NCBI GenBank assembly: GCA_964497495.1
Contig: CAZCCZ010000003.1
Span: forward strand, 77,812 to 141,811
DNA: 64,000 bases
Direction: 5' to 3'
From: CAXXOK01 sp964497495
GTDB taxonomy: Bacteria > Bacillota > Clostridia > Christensenellales > Aristaeellaceae
Shown here: piece after piece, positions 1 through 8,469 of the stretch
Layout: every line of letters begins with the position of its first letter
How positions within the stretch are numbered: position 1 is the stretch's first letter
Notes under the pieces: model-generated
What the model was told of the DNA's origin: nothing
Seen by the model: the letters and a program-made list of their open reading frames with translations, nothing else
Database searches by the model: none
Translations under genes and position numbers: made by a program

Positions 1-1
1 A

Positions 2-2689
2 GCGCTTTCCGGGCTTGCCGGGGATATGGCGAGCTTCTACAATCTCGACTACGATGAAGCTTTCGAGAAAATCCGTTCCGGCATCAGCGGCGAAACGGAA
101 CCGCTCAAACAGCTTGGCATCAATATGTCCGTCGCCAACCTTGAAGCGTACGCGCTTTCGCAGGGCATCACCACGAGCTACGACAAGATGGGTCAGGCCG
201 CGCAAGCAACACTCCGCTATAACTACATCATGTCCGCTACCGCAGACGCGCAGGGCGATTTTGCCAAGACTTCCGACGGATACGCTAACCAGCAGCGCAT
301 TTTGGCGACCACGCAGGAAGAACTGGCCGCCACCATCGGGCAACTGCTTCTCCCCGCGTCCATCAAGTGGACGAAGGCCCTGAACGGGATGGTAACGGGA
401 CTGAAAAGCGCGGTTACGTGGGTCGGGAACCTGCTGAATCCCCCGAAAAGCGAACTGGATCAGGAAATCAGCGACGCGAAGGCATCCGTGGAGGCTTTCG
501 ACGCCTCCATACAGGCCGCCGGGAACCATCTGGACGTAAGTCTTGAAAGCGCGAAGGCGACGAAGGCGACCGCCGATTCGCTGCTTTCCAACTACGAAAC
601 CATCATCAGCAAGAATGTGCTGACCGAGGAGGATACCGCGCAGCTTCGCGCCGTCGCCTCCGAGATCGTGGCCCTGTACCCCGACATGGCGAAGTATATC
701 GACGAAACCACGGGTCAGTTCAACACGAATACGACGGCGATCAAGGATAATATCAAGGCGCTGTCCGACGATCAAATGGCGACGGCCTATTACACCGCCA
801 CGCAGGAATACCGTACCGCCCTTCTGGACGCGGCGGTAACGCAGCAGAAGGCGCAGAAAGCATACGACGATGCCTATGCGGACTGGATTCGCAAGAATGA
901 CGCGGTCAAGGCCGCAACCGGGCTGTATGATTCGCTCGTGGGGAATTACGATGCTGCCGGGCAATTCGCCGGGCAGTTGTTTGCGCTCGATGACCGGTTT
1001 CACGATTTCCTGACGCGAACCGACGAAGGGACATATGTGCTTTCCGACTATGCGAAAAGCGTCGATTATGCGTCCGAGATGGACGAGCTGTTATCGGCCG
1101 CCCTTGTAAATCTGACCTGCGACGCGGACAAGGCCAGCGGTTCCGCCGTCGGCCTGTGCGTCGATCTGGATACGGCAAACGAAGCGCTGACCACGGGGCA
1201 GGAAAACCTTGCGGCGGCTACCGAAGCGTGCAACCAGTATGGCGACGCGCTGATCTATACCGCCAATACAAACGACGGACTGTCGGACAGCCAAGAAAAG
1301 ACTGCGGACAGTACGAAAACCGAATCGGACGCGCTTGCCGAACTCAAACAAACCCTGAAAGACCTTGCCACCGAAACGCTGAAAACCGTCGAATCGCAGG
1401 TTAACGGGTTTGAGAAAATGGGCCGCGTCGGGAAGCAAAGCGCCAAATCCACCATTTCCGCGCTGAAAAGCCAGCAAAAGTATATGGCCGATTACTCCAC
1501 GAACCTGCAAAAAGCCAAGGACAAGGGGGTAAGCGAGAAGGTTATCGCCTCCTTGAGCGACGGAACGACCGAGAGCGCGAAAATCCTTGCCGGTCTTGCC
1601 GTGGCGAATCAGAAGCAGGTAGACCAGATTAACGAGCTGTATACAAAGACGGAGCAGCAGAAGACAGAGCTTGCGGCCTCCCTTGCCGTGGAACAGGCTA
1701 AAATTGACGAGGCCAATAAAAAGCTTGGGAATACGAGCAAGGATACGAGCGCGACCGTAACGGATAACGCCGATAAGACCGTAACCCGCATCGAAAAGAG
1801 GGGACGGGCGGCAAAAACGGCTGCCGACGGGGTTTCCAGCGCCGCGTCCGTGGCGAAAATCGCCGAACAGGGCTTATGGAAAAGTAAAGCTTCGGCCACC
1901 ACCGCCGCGCAACAGATGGTAAGCGGCGTAAAACAGACGCTTGCGGACGGGGAAAGCGACCTGACGAACGCCGGGGCGACCGTTGCGGATAACGTCGCCT
2001 CCGGTATCGAAGGCAACGAGCAGGCGGCCAAAGCAGCGGGTATGTCCATTATGGCCGGGGTCGTTTCCGGGGTAAGGGCGGATAACGCGCTTGCGGCATA
2101 CGTGCGGTCGAAAGTATCTTCGGCGACCGCTTCCGCTTCCGGCACCGGGTACAGCGGCGGGCGCAGCATCGGCTATAACATCATGGCGGGCATTAATGCG
2201 GGGCTGACCGGGGCGCTTGCAGGGCTGAACTCCACGATGCGAGCTATCGTCAATTCCCTGCTGGCGACCGCACGCAGGGCGGCGGGCGTGAAATCTCCGT
2301 CTACGCTGTTCAGGGACGAACTCGGTAACTATCTGGCGGAAGGTATCGGCGTCGGGTTCTCCGGGACGATGGAAAGCAAGGTACTTCCGTCCATCGTGCG
2401 GTCTATCGGCGATACGGCGGCAGCGGGGCAAGCGGTTCTCGATAACACGCTGCTGGCGAAAGTGCAGCGTATCACCGGTTTACAGCTTCCCAGCGTCGGC
2501 AGCATGACGAACGCCATCATGAGGGGATCGGCTATCGCGTCGGCGGCGGGTGTGACCAACAACAGCAACGTCAGCACGGTCAACTATACGCAGAACGTGA
2601 CGTTTGAATCGACCATGCAAGCCCCGGACGAGATCGCGCGGACGCTCCGGCGGCAGGCTACCTACGGACTGGCGGGGGCGAAGGCATGA
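2..2689 (+). CDS. phage tail tape measure protein (5' truncated by window edge)
   Basis: The reading frame is open to the left edge, so the true start lies outside the window; the first internal ATG is at 26. The visible N-terminus (LAGDMASFYN, then GISGETEPLKQLGI) is typical of the conserved tape-measure domain. A long Ala/Lys/Gln-rich helical middle follows, and the C-terminal part has GVKSPSTLFRDELGNYLAEG, the recurrent tape-measure tail motif. These proteins set tail length in siphoviruses and chaperone DNA ejection. The next gene starts inside its stop codon (ATGA), as expected for the tape measure-distal tail order. Nearly 900 residues are visible, which fits the family. No frameshift is seen. 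Confidence 0.93.
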   Translation, partial: ALSGLAGDMASFYNLDYDEAFEKIRSGISGETEPLKQLGINMSVANLEAYALSQGITTSYDKMGQAAQATLRYNYIMSATADAQGDFAKTSDGYANQQRILATTQEELAATIGQLLLPASIKWTKALNGMVTGLKSAVTWVGNLLNPPKSELDQEISDAKASVEAFDASIQAAGNHLDVSLESAKATKATADSLLSNYETIISKNVLTEEDTAQLRAVASEIVALYPDMAKYIDETTGQFNTNTTAIKDNIKALSDDQMATAYYTATQEYRTALLDAAVTQQKAQKAYDDAYADWIRKNDAVKAATGLYDSLVGNYDAAGQFAGQLFALDDRFHDFLTRTDEGTYVLSDYAKSVDYASEMDELLSAALVNLTCDADKASGSAVGLCVDLDTANEALTTGQENLAAATEACNQYGDALIYTANTNDGLSDSQEKTADSTKTESDALAELKQTLKDLATETLKTVESQVNGFEKMGRVGKQSAKSTISALKSQQKYMADYSTNLQKAKDKGVSEKVIASLSDGTTESAKILAGLAVANQKQVDQINELYTKTEQQKTELAASLAVEQAKIDEANKKLGNTSKDTSATVTDNADKTVTRIEKRGRAAKTAADGVSSAASVAKIAEQGLWKSKASATTAAQQMVSGVKQTLADGESDLTNAGATVADNVASGIEGNEQAAKAAGMSIMAGVVSGVRADNALAAYVRSKVSSATASASGTGYSGGRSIGYNIMAGINAGLTGALAGLNSTMRAIVNSLLATARRAAGVKSPSTLFRDELGNYLAEGIGVGFSGTMESKVLPSIVRSIGDTAAAGQAVLDNTLLAKVQRITGLQLPSVGSMTNAIMRGSAIASAAGVTNNSNVSTVNYTQNVTFESTMQAPDEIARTLRRQATYGLAGAKA

Positions 2690-3537
2690 GCAGGATTACG
2701 TTGAACTTCGTGCGGGACGACGGCCAGTCGATGGCGGTAAACAATACGACGTGGGGGCTGCTGGGGGCCAAGGGGCTTGATAAGCCGGACATCAGCATTT
2801 TCACGCAGGAGGCGGCCATCGGCGACGGGGATATGGTGACCGGGAAGCGGGTGGGTGCGCGAAGCATTGAAATTACCTTAAAAACCATGTCCGCTGCTTT
2901 AAACGAGGTGCTCCGCCGTGCGGCCACCTCGTTTTTCACCCACAAGCACACCTACGACCTGTACGTATACCGTTTCGGCTCGCCCCGGTACGCCCCGGCC
3001 TGTGAGGTGGAATCCGTCGAGATTCCGACTGAAAGCCAGTATAAGCCCATTACGTTGACGCTGGGCCTCTTATGTCCCGAAGGGTATTTCCTGAGCGCCG
3101 ACAGCTTCAGCCGGAACATCGCGGGGCTGGTTGGCCGGTGTGGGTACCCGTATATCGCGCTGGGTTCTTACGGGCGTATCTATGGCGTGTATTCCTTTGC
3201 CGAAACGGTGTATCTGGATAACGACGGGGACGCGGAAGCGTATTGCAAGGCCGTATTCATTGCTCGCGGCGGGGTGACGAACCCGAAACTGGTTGCCGGA
3301 AGCGGGTACGTGCGCGTGCTGGGGTCGATGGTGGCGGGCGACGTGCTGATGATCGACGGAAAGACGAAGGCGGCTACCCTGAACGGGGCGAACATCGCTA
3401 CGCATCTGGACAGGGCAAGCAACTTTGACGGAATCGTGTTCGCGGTAGGCACAAACAGCGTAGGTTTCACCGCCGACGTGGGGAGCAACGTTTTGGACGT
3501 GTACATCTACTTCAACAAGCGGTATATGGGGGCGTAG
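2686..3537 (+). CDS. phage distal tail protein (Dit-like)
   Basis: A 283-aa protein directly after the tape measure, with a 4-nt ATGA overlap. It has the layout of siphovirus distal tail (Dit) components: an N-terminal beta-rich ring domain with a GARSIEITLK strand, a conserved LYVYRFGSPRYAPACEVESV stretch near residues 100-120, and a C-terminal galectin-like part. Dit forms the hexameric hub joining the tail tube to the tip. Position between tape measure and tail-hub gene supports the call. Assignment is from order and general resemblance, not from a diagnostic catalytic motif. Confidence 0.8.
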   Translation: MSRITLNFVRDDGQSMAVNNTTWGLLGAKGLDKPDISIFTQEAAIGDGDMVTGKRVGARSIEITLKTMSAALNEVLRRAATSFFTHKHTYDLYVYRFGSPRYAPACEVESVEIPTESQYKPITLTLGLLCPEGYFLSADSFSRNIAGLVGRCGYPYIALGSYGRIYGVYSFAETVYLDNDGDAEAYCKAVFIARGGVTNPKLVAGSGYVRVLGSMVAGDVLMIDGKTKAATLNGANIATHLDRASNFDGIVFAVGTNSVGFTADVGSNVLDVYIYFNKRYMGA

Positions 3538-3539
3538 GC

Positions 3540-4565
3540 ATGGAACTGATCGGGCTGGATAGCCGGTTTCAGCCGGTGAAAACGCTCCGGTGTACCAATA
3601 TCCAGTGGAACCGGCGGTACTACGAGGCGGGGGATTACCAGATTCAGCTTCGCGCCGAGGATTGGGATACGACGATAGCCTACGTCTACACAGCTTCGCG
3701 CCCCGAAACCGGCATGGTTGAGAAGGTGGAAACCGAACATCAGGTCAAAGGCGACTTCGTGCTGGTGAGCGGGTTCTTTCTGGAAGGGATGCTCAACTGG
3801 AAGGTGACGTACCCCAAGCATAGCAGCACCGGAAACGTATGCGCCGCTTGCAAGGGGTTGGCGGCCTCCCTGATGTCCGATACCGGGGTGATCGTCCGCG
3901 CCGCCCCGGATATCGGCGCAGACGCGGCGTTTGACAGCGAAGGTGAATTTCTCGGCGACGCGACCTATACGGCGTTGAAAAAGCAGGAGCTGGGGCAACG
4001 CATTCGCTTCGATTATGCCACGGATACGATGATCTACGAGGTTTGGCAGGGCCTTGACCGAACGCAGAGCCAGAACGCGAATAATTACGCCGTTTTCTGC
4101 CAGAGCTTCGGAACGGTGGACGCGATGACGCTTACGACGGACAGCAGCAACCTGCGTAACTATATCATCGCCCGTTACGTCGTGGAGGAGACGACCCCCA
4201 CGCTGGATATCGACCTGCGAAGCGGCGGTGGACCCAAGCGCATCCTGTTTGCGGATACGGGGTTGTCGCAGGAGGACGGGCAGACGTGGGACGATTTCAT
4301 GGCCGCCGTACAAGCCGAGGCCCGTAAACAGGCCGCCGATCATGTAAACCTTGTCAACATCGACGCCGACGTACTGCAAAACAATCTTCTGTACCTTGCC
4401 GATTATGATTTGGGCGATAAGTGCGACGTTCGGGATGACCGGCTGGCGCTGGCCTACGAAACCCGCATCATCGAGATCAACGAGGTTTGGAAGAAAAACA
4501 CGCATACCGTGACGCTTCAATTTGGGGATAAGATACCGACCGTATACCAAAGGGGGAAAGCATAA
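3540..4565 (+). CDS. phage tail hub protein, Siphovirus ReqiPepy6 Gp37-like
   Basis: A 341-aa protein starting 2 nt after the distal-tail stop. It begins MELIGLDSRFQPV and continues with a strand-rich domain (YYEAGDYQIQL, then TGMVEKVETEHQ), the pattern I associate with the Gp37-like family found after Dit in phages of Gram-positive hosts. These proteins occupy the tail-hub or tail-associated lysin position. The C-terminus (VTLQFGDKIPTVYQRGK) is also typical of baseplate hub proteins. No peptidase motif is evident, so a lytic role is not claimed. The next gene follows at once. Confidence 0.78.
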   Translation: MELIGLDSRFQPVKTLRCTNIQWNRRYYEAGDYQIQLRAEDWDTTIAYVYTASRPETGMVEKVETEHQVKGDFVLVSGFFLEGMLNWKVTYPKHSSTGNVCAACKGLAASLMSDTGVIVRAAPDIGADAAFDSEGEFLGDATYTALKKQELGQRIRFDYATDTMIYEVWQGLDRTQSQNANNYAVFCQSFGTVDAMTLTTDSSNLRNYIIARYVVEETTPTLDIDLRSGGGPKRILFADTGLSQEDGQTWDDFMAAVQAEARKQAADHVNLVNIDADVLQNNLLYLADYDLGDKCDVRDDRLALAYETRIIEINEVWKKNTHTVTLQFGDKIPTVYQRGKA

Positions 4566-5879
4566 ATGAGTATGATTAGCTGGCCGTTCGACGCTACGGT
4601 GACGCAGGACACGCAGGGGAACCCGATTTACAGCCGGGCGTACAGCTCGGACGTGCTGGCGAAAATCCTTGCGAAGTATTTCCGCAACGGGGTGATCAAC
4701 ACCACGGGAACGGAATTTCAGGTGGTACAGGGTTCGGGTATGACCGTCTCGCTCTTGCCGGGGCATTGCCTGATCAACGGTCGGCATGGGTACAGCGAGG
4801 CTGCGGAATCGTTCACGCTCGCGCCCGCCAATGCGTCGCTGGGCCGGTATGACACCATCGTGCTCAGGCTCGACTTGTCCGTAAACGCGCTGACGATACT
4901 TCCCCGTCTCGTAACTGGCACGCCGTCCGCTTCTCCGTCGGCTACCGCGCTTACCCGCAACAGCACGGTCTACGAGCTGATGCTCGCCTATATCTACGTC
5001 GGCCCCGGTGCTACGGCGATCACACAGGCCAACATTACGGACATGCGTCTGAATAACGACCATTGCGGCGTGGTGGCCTCGATCATCGCGGATACCAATA
5101 CCAGCGCGTATTACGCGCAAATCGCCTCCGACCTCGCGGCCTTTCGAACGGGGCGGGAAGCGGCGTTCGACGCATGGTTCGCTTCCGTGAAGAACACGCT
5201 AAGCGGTGATGCAGCTGGCAACCTGCTGAACCTGATTAACGCCAACACGTCCAGTGTTACACAGGCAAAGAACGCTCTGACCGCTCGGCTCCCCAACGTG
5301 TGTACAGATAACCCCGGCACTTTCAACATTGACGAGCCGCCGCACAACGGCCTGTGGAACTGCTGGCCGGAAGTGACTACCGGGACGCTGCCGACGCCGT
5401 ATTTCAACCTGGAAGTCATCATGTGGGGTACGACGGGGTATCAGTCGGAGTGGGCGTATACGAGCGACGGGCCGGTGTACTACCGCAGCCGAAACGGCGG
5501 CCCATGGACGCCATGGGAGCAGGTCACCAGAAAAGCCTGCCTTTATGCGGAGCACTTTACAGGCGTGCTATGGACGGACGGGCGGAAAATCTACGAAAAG
5601 ACCGTCGTGGCAACCCTCGCAAACGGGATGAACAGCATCGCGCACGGGATATCCAATATCGGTACGTTCCGGGCGATCGCGTACGAAAAGACCGTTCTGG
5701 GTGACGGCAACTCTCCGCTTCCGAAATTCGCCCTATCGGCGGTGTCTTATGCCGATGCCTCTGCGTATAGCGTATACGTCGATACATTCACCGGTACGCA
5801 GTTGACGATCTGGAAAGGCGCGTATGAGGCGCAAACCGCGTTAAGCGTCACGCTTCGTTACACCTGCACCGACCGGTAA
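4566..5879 (+). CDS. phage tail fibre / baseplate receptor-binding protein
   Basis: A 437-aa protein starting immediately after the tail-hub stop. The N-terminal ~170 residues (YSSDVLAKILAKYFRNGVI, YDTIVLRLDLS, ITDMRLN) resemble the structural N-domain of baseplate and fibre proteins that dock to the tail tip. Around residues 240-325 there is a segment ending YYRSRNGGPWTPWEQV, a pyocin-knob-like carbohydrate-contact module. The C-terminal ~110 residues look like a separate beta-sandwich with repeated Thr and aromatic strands. It is likely the receptor-recognition protein. Receptor specificity cannot be read from sequence. Confidence 0.75.
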   Translation: MSMISWPFDATVTQDTQGNPIYSRAYSSDVLAKILAKYFRNGVINTTGTEFQVVQGSGMTVSLLPGHCLINGRHGYSEAAESFTLAPANASLGRYDTIVLRLDLSVNALTILPRLVTGTPSASPSATALTRNSTVYELMLAYIYVGPGATAITQANITDMRLNNDHCGVVASIIADTNTSAYYAQIASDLAAFRTGREAAFDAWFASVKNTLSGDAAGNLLNLINANTSSVTQAKNALTARLPNVCTDNPGTFNIDEPPHNGLWNCWPEVTTGTLPTPYFNLEVIMWGTTGYQSEWAYTSDGPVYYRSRNGGPWTPWEQVTRKACLYAEHFTGVLWTDGRKIYEKTVVATLANGMNSIAHGISNIGTFRAIAYEKTVLGDGNSPLPKFALSAVSYADASAYSVYVDTFTGTQLTIWKGAYEAQTALSVTLRYTCTDR

Positions 5880-5891
5880 GGAGGGACGAGT

Positions 5892-6242
5892 ATGAAAACC
5901 ATTGTGGACGCAAACGGTTATATGGTGGAGCTTTGCGTGCAGCAGGGCGAAGCCGGGAAGCTGCTGGATTACAAACTTCTGGAAGGCGAACAGGCTGTCG
6001 ATTACTTGAACGAAGCGATGACCGTTACCAATGGAGTGACACACGCGCCGCTGAAGCCCCGGTGGGTCGATGGCGCGTGGACGGACGAGGCCACGGCGGA
6101 AGAGCTGGCCGCCGCCTTCCCGCCCGTCGGGCCGTCGCCGGGGGACGTGGTGGATGACCGGCTGGACACGCTGGAAAGCCTGATCGTGGATACGCAATAT
6201 CAACTGGCCCTGACGCAGCTGGGCCTTTCCGGGGAGGTGTAA
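5892..6242 (+). CDS. small phage tail protein of unknown function
   Basis: A 116-aa protein with a good AAGGAGGG site before ATG 5892. It lies between the fibre gene and the XkdX-like gene, where siphoviruses of Firmicutes often encode a small fibre-assembly or tail accessory protein. The C-terminal half (DDRLDTLESLIVDTQYQLALTQLG) is predicted helical and resembles the trimerising tails of such proteins. No enzyme motif is visible. Function is inferred only from position. Confidence 0.6.
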   Translation: MKTIVDANGYMVELCVQQGEAGKLLDYKLLEGEQAVDYLNEAMTVTNGVTHAPLKPRWVDGAWTDEATAEELAAAFPPVGPSPGDVVDDRLDTLESLIVDTQYQLALTQLGLSGEV

Positions 6243-6245
6243 GCG

Positions 6246-6377
6246 ATGCTGTATGAAGTCTTGAAACGGCTGATCGAGCGCGGGGCTACGGACGGTTTAC
6301 GGGAGAAGATCGACGTGTTCTTCGCGGTGGGACGGATTACCGAGGCACAGTACACGGAACTGACCGGGAAGCTGTAA
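6246..6377 (+). CDS. XkdX-like small phage protein
   Basis: A 43-aa gene. ATG 6246 is preceded by GGGAGGTG, which overlaps the end of the upstream gene. The product (MLYEVLKRLIERGATDG, then a helix ending in FFAVGRITEAQYTELTGKL) shows the two short amphipathic helices of the XkdX family, which sits between tail fibre and lysis genes in many Firmicutes phages. The family's role is unknown. A terminator follows. Confidence 0.7.
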   Translation: MLYEVLKRLIERGATDGLREKIDVFFAVGRITEAQYTELTGKL

Positions 6378-6400
6378 AATCCCGGACGTTCGGGAATTTG

Positions 6401-6424
6401 GGCGGGCCTGATGGCTCGCCTTTT
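6401..6424 (+). terminator. intrinsic terminator after tail module
   Basis: An 8-bp GC stem (GGCGGGCC / GGCTCGCC, one G-U pair) with a TGAT loop is followed by TTTT. A weaker CCCGGACG/CGGG hairpin precedes it. It separates the tail genes from the endolysin gene. Confidence 0.65.
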
Positions 6425-6441
6425 GATTTGGAGGAATGGAC

Positions 6442-7254
6442 ATGGCAACGAAGATCACGAACGCGGCGCTGATTGCCGCCGGTAAGGAGCTGCTTTCCTA
6501 CGCGAAGGGTACGACCGTCCCCTATGTGGCCAACGGCATGACGCTACGGGGGATGGACTGTCAAGGGCTGGTGGAATACTGCCTGATTCGGGCGGGCGTA
6601 CCGAAAGCCGAGTGCGGGCTTGCCGGGAGCAACGCGCACTGGCGGGCCTGCGTCTGGACGGGCACCCCGGAGGAGTGCAAGACGGCGTTCGGCTGTATCC
6701 CCGGCGGTGCGGCGCTGTTCATCTGGCAGGAGGACGGCGCACCGTCGAAATATGACGGCGACGGCATGGGGAACGCTACGCACATCGGCCTGTGGCTTGG
6801 GGATACCAGCATTGCGGCCAGCGCGAGCCGGGGACAGGTGATCGAGAGCAACTTCGCCGGTAAGACGATCAACGGCGGCTGGAACCGCGTGGGGCTGCTC
6901 CCGTGGGTGGATTACGGCCTGACCGCCGTGCAGACGGGCTTGCTCACGGAAGCCGACGAAAGCGCCCCGGAGTCGGCGCAGGGGGCCGCCGCAAGCGTCG
7001 CGGTGGTCGATGTGACGCAGTTCTACACCGTGAAGAAAGGCTGCAAGGGCGGGGCTGTGGCGCGTTTGCAGACGTGGCTTACCGACCTTGGCTACATGCT
7101 GGCTGTTGATCACGATTTCGGCCCTACGACCGAAGCGGTGGTGAAGGTGTTCCAGCGTGACCACGGGCTGGAAATGGACGGCGTGGTGGGCCAAAAGACG
7201 TGGGCGGCGCTGGCCGAGGCGCGGCAGACGGCTACGGAGGAGGCGCAGGGCTAA
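6442..7254 (+). CDS. phage endolysin: NlpC/P60-like domain plus peptidoglycan-binding domain
   Basis: A 270-aa lytic enzyme. The N-terminal ~160 residues resemble NlpC/P60 cysteine peptidases: MDCQGLVEYCL near residue 36 carries the candidate nucleophile Cys, and ATHIGLWLG carries the candidate His. These enzymes cut peptide cross-links in peptidoglycan. The C-terminus (about residues 190-262, KGCKGGAVARLQTWLTDLGY ... VGQKTWAAL) is a PG_binding_1 wall-binding module. ATG 6442 is chosen over ATG 6436 because GGAGG at 6430-6434 lies 7 nt upstream of 6442 but only 1 nt from 6436. Holin-type genes follow, forming the lysis cassette. A Sec signal is absent, so export should depend on the holin. 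Confidence 0.88.
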   Translation: MATKITNAALIAAGKELLSYAKGTTVPYVANGMTLRGMDCQGLVEYCLIRAGVPKAECGLAGSNAHWRACVWTGTPEECKTAFGCIPGGAALFIWQEDGAPSKYDGDGMGNATHIGLWLGDTSIAASASRGQVIESNFAGKTINGGWNRVGLLPWVDYGLTAVQTGLLTEADESAPESAQGAAASVAVVDVTQFYTVKKGCKGGAVARLQTWLTDLGYMLAVDHDFGPTTEAVVKVFQRDHGLEMDGVVGQKTWAALAEARQTATEEAQG

Positions 7255-7291
7255 CAACCCTGCGCCTGTGCTTTGAAAGGGGGTAGAGCCG

Positions 7292-7576
7292 GTGAGCTTG
7301 GAAATGGTGCTTTCGCTGGTGCAATCCGTGGCGCTTATTCTGACGATGGCCGTTTCCGTCAGCACTCTGCGGGGGCGCGGCGACGATAAGACCGCTGCGT
7401 TTACCGAAATGAAGGTGGACATCAAGTACATCAAAGAGAAAATCGAGGGCGTGGAGGACATTCGGGACGTAGCGACCGGGGCGATGGCTTCCGCGAAAAG
7501 CGCGCACAAGCGGCTGGATGACCACCTGCGCTACGACCATCACAAAGAACTGCCCCCGCGCGAGGATCGGGAATAA
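7292..7576 (+). CDS. small phage membrane protein, XhlA/holin-accessory-like
   Basis: A 94-aa protein starting with GTG 7292, 8 nt after an AAAGGGGG site. Residues ~4-25 form one transmembrane helix (LSLVQSVALILTMAVSV). The rest is a charged, probably coiled-coil stretch with many Lys/Glu/Asp and His. One membrane helix plus a coiled coil between endolysin and holin is the layout of haemolysin XhlA-type lysis accessory proteins, although XhlA usually has its helix at the C-terminus. Function is inferred from position. Confidence 0.55.
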   Translation: MSLEMVLSLVQSVALILTMAVSVSTLRGRGDDKTAAFTEMKVDIKYIKEKIEGVEDIRDVATGAMASAKSAHKRLDDHLRYDHHKELPPREDRE

Positions 7577-7611
7577 TCGCGGTTGCGAATTTATGAAAGG
7601 ATGAAGGCCCA

Positions 7612-7896
7612 ATGAAAGAACTGCTTGGGAAAGTCGCCGCCAAGCTTAAGGCGATCTTTACCGTGGTGAACTGGAAGGACGTGGGCGTGCGGGCGGTCAA
7701 GACCTTCGTACAGGCGTTTTTCAGTTGCGTGGTGGCCGCTTTGTCCGACGTGAGCTTCTTCACGCAAGAAGCGGCCCTGAAAACGTTGTTCATCAGCGCG
7801 ATGTCGGCGGCGGCCTCGGCGGTGTGGAACGGCGTGATCTCCCCGGCGCTTAAAGTGTTGCAGGAGAAAGCGGATCAGGAAATGGCAGGGAAATAG
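7612..7896 (+). CDS. phage holin
   Basis: A 94-aa protein with hydrophobic segments at residues ~30-46 (VKTFVQAFFSCVVAALS) and ~58-80 (LKTLFISAMSAAASAVWNGV), and charged ends. Size, two membrane spans and position after the endolysin match small holins of the r1t-type group in Firmicutes phages. Holins permeabilise the membrane so that the endolysin can reach the wall. It is the last recognisable phage gene before a strong terminator. Confidence 0.72.
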   Translation: MKELLGKVAAKLKAIFTVVNWKDVGVRAVKTFVQAFFSCVVAALSDVSFFTQEAALKTLFISAMSAAASAVWNGVISPALKVLQEKADQEMAGK

Positions 7897-7904
7897 AACA
7901 ATGC

Positions 7905-7939
7905 CCCTCTGCCGGACGATTACCCGGCAGAGGGTTTTT
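7905..7939 (+). terminator. strong intrinsic terminator closing the prophage lysis module
   Basis: A perfect 11-bp stem (CCCTCTGCCGG / CCGGCAGAGGG) with an 8-nt loop is followed by TTTTT. It marks the end of phage late transcription; the DNA after it has a different composition. Confidence 0.9.
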
Positions 7940-7965
7940 CTTGCATCTTGTCGTTCTTTTCGTGA

Positions 7966-8106
7966 AGAGATTATTTTCTAGCATTATACAAGGAAAAGCT
8001 GGAAAGATGGCGAAATGATTACAATGACTACCGTCCGCACAGCGCACTAACATACCTGCCGCCAGCCGAATTTGCCAGAAATCATGCGGCTTATGGGCAC
8101 TATTGA
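7966..8106 (+). pseudogene. C-terminal remnant of an IS3-family transposase (OrfB)
   Basis: The frame from 7966 to the TGA at 8104-8106 encodes DYNDYRPHSALTYLPPAEFA near its end, the hallmark C-terminus of IS3-family DDE integrases (the final helix after the catalytic Glu). An in-frame TGA lies just upstream at 7963-7965, and the catalytic DDE region is absent, so only about 46 residues survive. The stop codon coincides with the first unit of the 50-bp tandem repeats. Either an IS inserted beside the prophage and decayed, or recombination truncated it. Confidence 0.85.
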
Positions 8107-8400
8107 CCTTGATTTTTCTCATTGAAATTGGACTGCTTTTCGGGGGACNNNNNNNNNNNNNNNNNNNNNNNNNNNNNNNNNNNNNNNNNNNNNNNNNNNN
8201 NNNNNNNNNNNNNNNNNNNNNNNNNNNNNNNNNNNNNNNNNNNNNNNNACCCATGACCTTGATTTTTCTCATTGAAATTGGACTGCTTTTCGGGGGACAC
8301 CCATGACCTTGATTTTTCTCATTGAAATTGGACTGCTTTTCGGGGGACACCCACGACCTCGGTTTTTCTCATTTATATTGGACCACTTTTCGGGAAACAC
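8101..8400. repeat. 50-bp tandem direct repeats, interrupted by an assembly gap
   Basis: A 50-bp unit with core TTTTTCTCATTGAAATTGGA and an end CTTTTCGGGGGACACCCA is present at 8101, 8251, 8301 and, diverged at several positions, at 8351; a further partial CCATAG begins at 8401. The spacing is exactly 50 bp. The first copy overlaps the IS3-type transposase stop, and the diverged last copy ends the array, so the repeats may be multiplied IS terminal sequence. The 100-N run lies inside the array, so copy number is unknown. Confidence 0.85.
8149..8248. other. assembly gap (100 N)
   Basis: Exactly 100 N characters fall inside the 50-bp tandem array. A round number is normally a placeholder of unknown length, so the true repeat copy number, and any sequence hidden there, cannot be read. 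Confidence 0.95.
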
Positions 8401-8406
8401 CCATAG

Positions 8407-8435
8407 TAGACAACTGTCTCTATCCGTACTATACT
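8407..8435 (+). promoter_or_regulatory. sigma-A-type promoter of the three-gene cargo operon
   Basis: TAGACA (8407-8412), a 17-nt spacer and TATACT (8430-8435) lie about 35 nt before the ATG at 8470. The -35 region overlaps a small inverted repeat GACA-AC-TGTC (8409-8418). It begins exactly where the tandem repeats end, giving the operon transcription independent of the prophage. Confidence 0.6.
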
Positions 8436-8469
8436 CTAGCTAGTGATTAACTGGATGGGAAGGGTAATT

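Noticed and set aside
3507..5120. 537-codon minus-strand frame opposite phage tail genes
   Set aside because: Antisense to conserved tail genes; no phage module reads in that direction here.
8101..8400. CRISPR array
   Set aside because: The 50-bp units are in direct tandem with no variable spacers, and no cas genes are present.
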